Assembly (NCBI GenBank): GCA_002412705.1
Contig: DHVO01000050.1
Coordinates: forward strand, 1-12,293
DNA length: 12,293 nt
Source: Bacteroidales bacterium UBA5206
Lineage (GTDB): Bacteria > Bacteroidota > Bacteroidia > Bacteroidales > Tenuifilaceae
Direction: 5' to 3'
The notes under the pieces were generated by a model. It worked only from the letters and a program-made list of their open reading frames with translations. It was not told the DNA's origin and searched no databases. Both the position numbers and the translations under genes were made by a program. Shown here piece by piece: positions 6,867 through 12,293 of the stretch; the first letter of the stretch is position 1; each line of letters begins with the position of its first letter.

Positions 6867-6899
6867 TAATGGTAAATAATCAAAAAGGAAGTACCATTA
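6867..6899. promoter_or_regulatory. 8-bp inverted repeat upstream of the DHODH-like gene, possible operator
   Basis: TAATGGTA (6867-6874) and TACCATTA (6892-6899) form a perfect inverted repeat with a 17-base spacer, 42-74 bases before the start codon. The half-site spacing (centres 25 bases apart) is a little over two helical turns, which would suit a dimeric regulator. No regulator is encoded nearby; purely a sequence pattern. Confidence 0.35.
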
Positions 6900-6930
6900 C
6901 TACAGCAAAGGTTACATCACGTTAAACCAT

Positions 6931-6958
6931 AAAAAAAGCTGGTTTGTTCAACCAGCTT
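6931..6958 (-). terminator. Rho-independent terminator of the ligA-DUF6913-dapA operon
   Basis: Perfect 9-bp stem AAGCTGGTT/AACCAGCTT (6936-6944 and 6950-6958) with a 5-base loop, followed on the minus strand by an unbroken run of seven T (6937-6931, partly overlapping the stem). It begins 21 bases past the dapA stop codon and marks the end of the three-gene unit. Confidence 0.85.
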
Positions 6959-6979
6959 CGCAGTATAATGAGACAGATG

Positions 6980-7858
6980 CTAAAAATTCTCAATCAGAAG
7001 GGATAACTTATAGTTTGCCGATTCGCTAATGGGAACCAGTGGTAAACGCAAGGAGTTTTCCATTAGGCCTAAAATATTTAGCGCAGCCTTTACTCCTCCT
7101 GGAGATCCCTCGGCAAATAGAGCATCTATAATCTCTATCATCTTAAGGTGGATCTTGGACGCCTCGGCAAAGTTGCCCTCTAGTCCAAGCTTAACCATGC
7201 GCGAGAACTGCTTGGGGAAAGCATTTCCTACTACCGATATAACGCCATCAATACCTAGGGCTAGCTGGGGTAAGGTAAGACCATCGTCGCCCGATATCAC
7301 CAAAAAGTTCTCTGGTCTATCGCGTAAAATGTACGACATCTGGTTAATGTTTCCCGAGGCCTCTTTTATTGCGATGATATTTGAGTGGTCGTGCGCCAGC
7401 TTAAGGGTTGTTTCGGCAGTCATATTTACACCCGTTCTACCAGGAACGTTGTATAGAATAACTGGCACTGGCGATTGTGCAGCAATGGCCTTGTAGTGCA
7501 GCTCCAGCCCCTTTTGTGTGGGCTTATTGTAGTAAGGGGTTACGCTAAGGATGGCATCAATCCCCTTGAAGTTATAATCGTCAATGGTTTCAAGCACGCT
7601 TGAGGTATTGTTCCCTCCTATTCCCACTACTACGGGAACCCGCTCATCGTTCTTATCAACAATAAAGCGAATTAGGTCCTCACGCTCATCAGCGCTTAGG
7701 GTAGCCGACTCACCAGTTGTTCCCATAACAACAAGGTAGTCGACCCCATTACCAATTAGATGCTCTACAAGTCGCTCGACGGCATCAAAATCAATGCTCT
7801 TGTCGTGTTTAAAGGGTGTAACCATAGCTACACCCAATCCTCGGAAATTCTCAATCAT
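6980..7858 (-). CDS. dapA: 4-hydroxy-tetrahydrodipicolinate synthase
   Basis: Condenses pyruvate with aspartate semialdehyde in the first committed step to diaminopimelate and lysine, in the cytoplasm. At 292 residues it is the usual length and all active-site marks are present: GTTGES (46-51, the Thr pair that relays protons), the Tyr of YNVPGRTG (Tyr136 with Arg141, catalytic triad and substrate carboxylate binding), and the Schiff-base lysine Lys165 in IIAIKEASGN (161-170). VTPYYNKPTQKG (106-117) and GSPGGVK (251-257) are also typical. Third gene of the operon, 25 bases after the DUF6913 stop, without a clear Shine-Dalgarno site, and followed by a strong terminator. No lysine riboswitch is seen in the short gap, so expression should follow the operon promoter. 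Confidence 0.97.
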   Translation of the reverse strand: MIENFRGLGVAMVTPFKHDKSIDFDAVERLVEHLIGNGVDYLVVMGTTGESATLSADEREDLIRFIVDKNDERVPVVVGIGGNNTSSVLETIDDYNFKGIDAILSVTPYYNKPTQKGLELHYKAIAAQSPVPVILYNVPGRTGVNMTAETTLKLAHDHSNIIAIKEASGNINQMSYILRDRPENFLVISGDDGLTLPQLALGIDGVISVVGNAFPKQFSRMVKLGLEGNFAEASKIHLKMIEIIDALFAEGSPGGVKAALNILGLMENSLRLPLVPISESANYKLSLLIENF

Positions 7859-7883
7859 TTTTCGTTAGCTTTTCTGGTTTTAT

Positions 7884-8453
7884 CTATGCAGATTCTTCTG
7901 TTGCAAATCTATTATTTATTACCGATAAGTAGTGCTTGGCCTGCTCCACCAAAAGGGGTAATCCCTTTGCCTTATCGATGCTTAGAATAAGGTCGTTGGG
8001 ATTTCCGCTGTAATCAAGGCAACCAACCTTAAACTTTGCCTTCGAAAGCGAAATTAGCCATCGAAGGGGGAAGTAGTGCTCCAGCGACAAATCGATAAGA
8101 ATATCAAAGTCGGTGTTCACAAACTCATCCACTACCTCAGACTGTGGTTTCTCGTACCAGTTTAGCTCCTTAGCCGTGAAAACATTTGTTCCCTGTCGCA
8201 TTATAAAATGCTGGGGTATCTCCTTTCCTGGGAAATAGCCTAGGATACATATCTCCAAATTTTTAGCACGAAGATACTCTGAGAACTTAATTGCAGTATC
8301 AAAATCGGTTTGGCTAACAAGCGGGAGCACAATGCCAATCCTTCTTGCGGTATCGAGGTTGTAAACTAGTTTGCGTCTGGTAAAACCTTTTAGTGCCTTG
8401 TTTAGAGCAGACACTCCAACGTTAAACCTTAGTTTTTGAAAGGGCTTTCCCAT
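7884..8453 (-). CDS. DUF6913-type conserved protein of unknown function
   Basis: A 189-residue protein that I recognise as the Bacteroidota family often found beside dapA/ligA (DUF6913); its function is not known. Seen: a basic N-terminal stretch (KLRFNVGVSALNKALKGFTRRKL, about 7-29), then an alpha/beta body with hydrophobic strands RIGIVLPLV (38-46), LEICILGYF (66-74), FDILIDLS (116-123) and FKVGCLDY (141-148), and a mostly helical end (about 156-181). GYFPGK (72-77) follows the second strand. There is no signal peptide or transmembrane helix, so it is likely cytoplasmic. The layout is somewhat like a Rossmann-type fold, but no nucleotide-binding motif is convincing. The gaps of 17 bases to ligA and 25 to dapA place it firmly in the operon; a role in DNA repair or cell-wall precursor supply is only guilt by association. 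Confidence 0.85.
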   Translation of the reverse strand: MGKPFQKLRFNVGVSALNKALKGFTRRKLVYNLDTARRIGIVLPLVSQTDFDTAIKFSEYLRAKNLEICILGYFPGKEIPQHFIMRQGTNVFTAKELNWYEKPQSEVVDEFVNTDFDILIDLSLEHYFPLRWLISLSKAKFKVGCLDYSGNPNDLILSIDKAKGLPLLVEQAKHYLSVINNRFATEESA

Positions 8454-8470
8454 TGATTATAATATTATTT

Positions 8471-10477
8471 CTACTGAATTAACTTAAAAAATTCCTCCTC
8501 ACTTACTATTCTTACACCCAGTTTCCGCGCTTTGTCCAGCTTAGCAGGGCCAATCTTATCGCCAGCAACCAGCATGGTTGTGTTTCCCGATACAGCACTT
8601 TGGTTATTACCTCCATGCTTTGCAATTAGCTCTTTTAGCTCCTCTCTGGATATAGATGAGAACGAACCCGAAATTACAACATTCATTCCATCTAGCTTGG
8701 TCGAAAGGGCTTCAAATTGCGATTTGTCCACCTGAAGCTGCAATCCAAACTCGCGCAAACGGCTCACAATATCGCGGTTTTTTGGGATTGAAAAAAATTC
8801 TTTTATGCTGGCTGCAATTCTTTCTCCAACCTCATCAACAGCTAAAAGATCGTCGGTAGTGGCATTCATTATGGCTTCGAGCGACTCAAAGTGCTGAGCC
8901 AACTTTTTGGCAGTTGTTTCACCAACATACCTTATGCCTATGCCAAATAGAACTCTAGGAAAAGGTATTTCCAGCGACTTTTTGATGCTAGCAATGGCAT
9001 TATCAGCCGATTTCTGAGCAAAGCGATCAAGTTCTAGAAGCTGCTCCTTTGATAGTGTGTACAAATCGGCAACATCGTGAATCAAACCCTTGCTGTACAG
9101 CAACTCAACGGTCTCCTCGCCTAATCCATCAATGTTAAGCGCTTTGCGACTTATAAAATGTTCGATACGCCCTTTAATTTGAGGCGGACAACCCGTGTCG
9201 TTTGGGCAGTAGTGCTTTGCCTCGCCCTCTGGTCTTACCAATGCCGCACCACACTCAGGACAAACTGTAATAAACTCAAAAGGAATAGCCTCCTGCGGTC
9301 GTTTGGAGGTATCAACACCCACAATCTTGGGAATTATTTCTCCACCCTTTTCCACAAGCACCATATCTCCTACTCTAATATCCAGCAGTGCTATTTGGTC
9401 GGCATTGTGCAGCGAGGCTCTTTTTACTGTAGTTCCAGCAAGCTGAACGGGCATTAGGTTGGCCACAGGGGTTATAGCACCAGTGCGCCCAACCTGAAAA
9501 TCGATGGAGAGCAGCTCCGTTGCTGCCTGTTCTGCTTTATACTTATAGGCAATTGCCCAACGTGGCGTTTTGGCTGTAAACCCAAGAGCCTTTTGTTGCT
9601 TAAGGCTATTTACCTTTACCACTACGCCATCGGTATCAAAGAGTAAGCTGTGACGTTTGGTTTCCCAATCATTTATAAAGTCAAGTACTTTATTAATGCT
9701 GGTGGCCAAATGTATGGTGTCGGGAACCTTAAAGCCCCATTCACGGGCTTTAAAAAGGTTCTGGTAGTGCGACTCGTATGGCAAATTTTCGCCGAGTACG
9801 TAGTACAAGTAGCAGTCTAGCTTTCTACTTGCCACTACAGTGGGATCTAGCAACTTTAGGGTGCCAGAGGCTGCATTTCGCGGGTTGGCAAAGGGTGCAT
9901 CGCCATCAACTTCACGCTGCTTGTTAATGCTATCAAAAACATTTCGGGGCATTACAATCTCCCCTCTTATCTCAAACTCAGCAGGGAAATCATCGCCATG
10001 CAGCTTTATAGGAATCGATTTTATGGTTCTAACATTGGCTGTTACATCATCGCCAACCGTTCCATCGCCACGGGTTACAGCCTGAGCCAAAACACCATTA
10101 CGGTAAGTAATCCCAATGGCCACCCCATCGTACTTAAGCTCGCAAACATACTCTAACCCGCTATCAATAACCTTGCGTACCCTCGCATCAAAATCGGTTA
10201 GCTCCTCAGGGGAATAGGTATTGGCCAACGATAACATTTGGTACTTATGCTTTACCTGTACAAACTCTCCGGTAAGGTCGCTGCCAACACGCTGTGTAGG
10301 TGAGTAAGGATCAACCAAACTGGGAAACTGCTGTTCTAGTTGCTCCAGCTCCTTAAGCAGCTTATCATACTCAAAATCGGATATGGCAGGCGATGAAAGA
10401 ACATAATACAAATGGTTATGCCGATTAAGCTCATCGACCAACTGCTGTATTCTTTGCTTCGCGTTTTCGGGTTCCAT
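8471..10477 (-). CDS. ligA: NAD-dependent DNA ligase LigA
   Basis: Seals nicks in DNA during replication and repair, using NAD+ to adenylate the active-site lysine. With the ATG at 10477 it has 668 residues, standard for the family. Domains in order: the NAD-binding Ia region with HNHLYYV (21-27) and DFEYD (34-38); adenylation domain with KYDG (115-118, the AMP-accepting Lys115), EIRGE (169-173) and DGVVVK (283-288); OB fold (about 318-390, with GRTG at 330-333); four-cysteine zinc finger (Cys406, 409, 424, 430); helix-hairpin-helix repeats (about 440-580, with IDGLGEE and FGIGIRYVGE); C-terminal BRCT (about 590-668, with ISGSFS at 602-607). A TTG two codons upstream (10483) could extend it by two residues, but the ATG matches the usual Bacteroidota N-terminus better. 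First gene of the operon, divergent from the rel gene. Confidence 0.97.
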   Translation of the reverse strand: MEPENAKQRIQQLVDELNRHNHLYYVLSSPAISDFEYDKLLKELEQLEQQFPSLVDPYSPTQRVGSDLTGEFVQVKHKYQMLSLANTYSPEELTDFDARVRKVIDSGLEYVCELKYDGVAIGITYRNGVLAQAVTRGDGTVGDDVTANVRTIKSIPIKLHGDDFPAEFEIRGEIVMPRNVFDSINKQREVDGDAPFANPRNAASGTLKLLDPTVVASRKLDCYLYYVLGENLPYESHYQNLFKAREWGFKVPDTIHLATSINKVLDFINDWETKRHSLLFDTDGVVVKVNSLKQQKALGFTAKTPRWAIAYKYKAEQAATELLSIDFQVGRTGAITPVANLMPVQLAGTTVKRASLHNADQIALLDIRVGDMVLVEKGGEIIPKIVGVDTSKRPQEAIPFEFITVCPECGAALVRPEGEAKHYCPNDTGCPPQIKGRIEHFISRKALNIDGLGEETVELLYSKGLIHDVADLYTLSKEQLLELDRFAQKSADNAIASIKKSLEIPFPRVLFGIGIRYVGETTAKKLAQHFESLEAIMNATTDDLLAVDEVGERIAASIKEFFSIPKNRDIVSRLREFGLQLQVDKSQFEALSTKLDGMNVVISGSFSSISREELKELIAKHGGNNQSAVSGNTTMLVAGDKIGPAKLDKARKLGVRIVSEEEFFKLIQ

Positions 10478-10653
10478 TTGCAAAAATTTGCGTTAAATAT
10501 AGTAAGAAAACAGCAATGCATAATCCTTATACCACTGCCTACAAATATGGTTTTTCAATCTTTAACAAAACTATAAAAAAGCAAATGCCAATAGCCCAAT
10601 GGTCACATTTCACTTTTTCATATATTTACAGTTCACCTAATCGACATGGAGCA
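10478..10653. other. Divergent intergenic region between ligA and rel
   Basis: An AT-rich stretch of 176 bases that must hold promoters for both directions. For ligA the best minus-strand match is TAGTTTTG (10573-10566, an exact TAnnTTTG) with a TTG 23 bases upstream (10599-10597), giving a leader of about 80 bases. For rel, TATATTTA (10620-10627 area) resembles a -7 box but has no TTG at the right distance. The rel reading frame is open through this region back to an ATG at 10516, but that stretch does not look like coding sequence of the family. Confidence 0.4.
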
Positions 10654-12293
10654 ATGAACCAACTAGAGATTACAGAGAAGGAACGGAAGGGCATTGTTAA
10701 TCGCTACCGAGGCTTGCTTCGCTCAGCAAAAAGCAACTTGTCGCCCGAGGAGGTTAAAGTAATAAGAAAGGCCTTTTCTCTGGTTTCAAAATTCTACGAG
10801 AATAAGCGTAAGGGTTCGGGAGAACCATACATTTACCACCTTATTGATGTTGCCAGAATTTGTGTTGATGAAATTGGGCTTGGAACTACAGCAATTGTAT
10901 GCGCACTGCTTCACGAAACCATTGAGTTGGGCTTTTTAAATGCAATTGAAATAGAGAAGCAGTTTGATAAAACCACTGCCGAAATTGTTGAAAACCTCAC
11001 AAAAATATCGAACCTCGATCCTAAAGATCATAAAACACAATCGGAAAACTTTAGGCAGCTTATTTTTACCCTTGCTAAGGATGCTAGGGTAATACTAATT
11101 AAGCTTGCCGACAGGTTAGAGGTTATGCGATCCCTAAGCTACGAACCCAGCGATATACAGCTAAAGCGCTCTTGGGAAACGTTTTACCTATACGCTCCAC
11201 TAGCCCATAGGCTGGGCTTGTACCGATTAAAATCGGAAATGGAAGATCTCTCCATGAAGTACACCAACAACGAGGAGTACAAGGAGATAATTAAAAAACT
11301 GAAGAACACCACCTCTAGGCGTAATAGGTTTATTAGGGAGTTTATTCCCCCTATTGAAGCAGTGCTGGAAAAGCGTGGATTTGACTTCGAAATAAAGGGA
11401 CGCACAAAATCCATCCATTCCATTTGGAAAAAGCTACAGCAAAAAGGTGTTGAGTTTGAGGATGTAATGGATGTTTTTGCCATAAGAATAATCCTTAATA
11501 GCCCACCCGAAAGAGAGAAATCCGATTGCTGGCAGGTTTACTCCATCATAACCGACTGGTACACCCCTAATCCAGAACGGCTTAGGGACTGGATCTCAGT
11601 TCCTAAAAGTAATGGCTATGAATCGTTACATACCACCGTTGTTGGTCCAGAAAAGAAGTGGGTTGAGGTGCAAATAAGAACCCGTCGCATGGACGAAATT
11701 GCGGAAAAGGGGTTGGCGGCTCACTGGAAGTACAAGGGCGGTAAGCAAGAGCAGGGCATTGATGCTTGGCTGGCTCAAATAAGAGAGTTTATAGAGAATA
11801 ACGAGACCTCGCACGAAGATTTTGTTGATACCTTTAAGCTGAACCTATACAGTAAGGAGATTTTTGTGTTTACCCCCAAGGGCGATTTACGCAAGCTACC
11901 AGCTGGAGCAACGGTGCTAGACTTTGCTTTTGATATTCACACACAAATTGGTGGCCAATGCGTTGGCGGGAAGGTAAACAACAAGAACGTTTCCATTAAA
12001 CATACGCTGCAAAACGGCGATGTGGTTGAAATTATCACCGCAAAGAATCAAAAGCCTAAAAATGATTGGCTGAGCATTGTTACCACATCAAAAGCTAAAT
12101 CCAAAATTAAGCAAAGCATTCGCGAGGAAGAGTTTAAGCAGGTTATGCATGGTCGCGAGCTGCTCCTACGCAGACTTAAGAACTGGAAAATAGCCGATCC
12201 AGAGGAGAGCATTAGGCTAGTTCAAAAATACCTGAAACTAAAAAGCACAAGCGAGCTGTACGAGATGGTTGCCAGCGGCAAATTTGATATTGC
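10654..12293 (+). CDS. RelA/SpoT-family (p)ppGpp synthetase with degenerate hydrolase domain (3' end beyond window)
   Basis: Long RSH protein of the stringent response that transfers pyrophosphate from ATP to GDP/GTP; 546 residues are visible. Domains: HD-hydrolase-like region (about 40-200), synthetase (about 240-362), TGS (about 393-462), start of the helical linker. The hydrolase site is degraded: His62 (YIYH) and Asp153 (LADR) remain, but the HD pair is His87-Glu88, the following Glu-Asp is Glu91-Leu92, and the usual HN after LADRL is Glu156-Val157. The synthetase is intact: GRTKSIHSIWKK (249-260), DVFAIR (273-278), NGYESLHT (320-327), VEVQIRT (337-343) and AAHWKYK (355-361). RLRD (309-312) sits where bifunctional enzymes have RXKD and RelA of E. 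coli has EXDD. TGS keeps its conserved His429 (DIHT). It is therefore probably synthetase-only. The start at 10654 gives a family-like N-terminus; a weak GGAG lies just upstream. ACT/regulatory domains lie past the window edge. Confidence 0.93.
   Translation, partial: MNQLEITEKERKGIVNRYRGLLRSAKSNLSPEEVKVIRKAFSLVSKFYENKRKGSGEPYIYHLIDVARICVDEIGLGTTAIVCALLHETIELGFLNAIEIEKQFDKTTAEIVENLTKISNLDPKDHKTQSENFRQLIFTLAKDARVILIKLADRLEVMRSLSYEPSDIQLKRSWETFYLYAPLAHRLGLYRLKSEMEDLSMKYTNNEEYKEIIKKLKNTTSRRNRFIREFIPPIEAVLEKRGFDFEIKGRTKSIHSIWKKLQQKGVEFEDVMDVFAIRIILNSPPEREKSDCWQVYSIITDWYTPNPERLRDWISVPKSNGYESLHTTVVGPEKKWVEVQIRTRRMDEIAEKGLAAHWKYKGGKQEQGIDAWLAQIREFIENNETSHEDFVDTFKLNLYSKEIFVFTPKGDLRKLPAGATVLDFAFDIHTQIGGQCVGGKVNNKNVSIKHTLQNGDVVEIITAKNQKPKNDWLSIVTTSKAKSKIKQSIREEEFKQVMHGRELLLRRLKNWKIADPEESIRLVQKYLKLKSTSELYEMVASGKFDI

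Noticed and set aside
7029..7496. Plus-strand 155-codon frame opposite dapA
   Set aside because: The dapA reading is complete with every active-site residue; the antisense frame gives a low-complexity, unrecognisable protein.
10478..10483. TTG at 10483 as the ligA start
   Set aside because: The ATG at 10477 is two codons later, gives the family-typical N-terminal length, and needs no rare start codon.
11184..11483. Minus-strand reading frames of 60-100 codons inside the rel gene
   Set aside because: They lie opposite an intact, motif-rich coding sequence, have no family resemblance and no start context.
10654..12293. Calling the RSH gene a bifunctional spoT/rel
   Set aside because: Three hydrolase-site positions are substituted, so hydrolase activity is not supported by the sequence.
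1..12293. Defence system, prophage, insertion sequence, CRISPR array or biosynthetic cluster
   Set aside because: No transposase, integrase, terminal repeats, spaced repeats or defence domains were seen; genes are mostly conserved housekeeping types with uniform base composition.

Overview
The window looks like ordinary chromosomal sequence from a Bacteroidota bacterium, most likely an anaerobic member of the Bacteroidales; the genus cannot be fixed from the sequence alone. The grounds are: Bacteroidota-restricted families (a DUF5020-type outer-membrane protein, a DUF6913-type protein), a ComA-like phosphosulfolactate synthase, few Shine-Dalgarno sites, and at least one clear match to the Bacteroidota sigma factor promoter (TTTG, then TAnnTTTG) in front of the ComA-like gene. 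No mobile element, tRNA, rRNA or CRISPR array was seen.

Eight complete genes and one partial gene lie on the minus strand (about 1-10480). One partial gene lies on the plus strand (10654 to the right edge). Left to right: a methyl-accepting chemotaxis protein (cut by the left edge), a DUF5020 outer-membrane beta-barrel, a DUF368/PopT-type membrane protein, a ComA-like phosphosulfolactate synthase, a long TPR protein, a dihydroorotate-dehydrogenase-like flavoprotein, dapA, a DUF6913 protein, ligA, and divergently a RelA/SpoT-family (p)ppGpp synthetase (cut by the right edge).

Transcription units can be read from hairpin/T-tract terminators on the minus strand. ligA, the DUF6913 gene and dapA are packed with gaps of 17 and 25 bases and end at a strong terminator, so they form one operon. 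The DHODH-like, TPR, ComA-like and DUF368 genes are each followed by their own hairpin and look like single-gene units. The DUF5020 gene and the chemotaxis receptor are 39 bases apart with no terminator, so they may be co-transcribed.

The cellular jobs are mostly housekeeping: DNA joining (LigA), lysine/diaminopimelate synthesis (DapA), recycling of the undecaprenyl phosphate carrier (DUF368) and the stringent response (Rel). The points most worth a second look are the Rel protein, whose hydrolase site is degraded while its synthetase keeps a basic RLRD version of the RXKD motif; the DHODH-like protein, which lacks the catalytic cysteine of true dihydroorotate dehydrogenases; the ComA-like enzyme with no coenzyme M context; and the porin-receptor pair. 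I did not find a convincing new multi-gene system.
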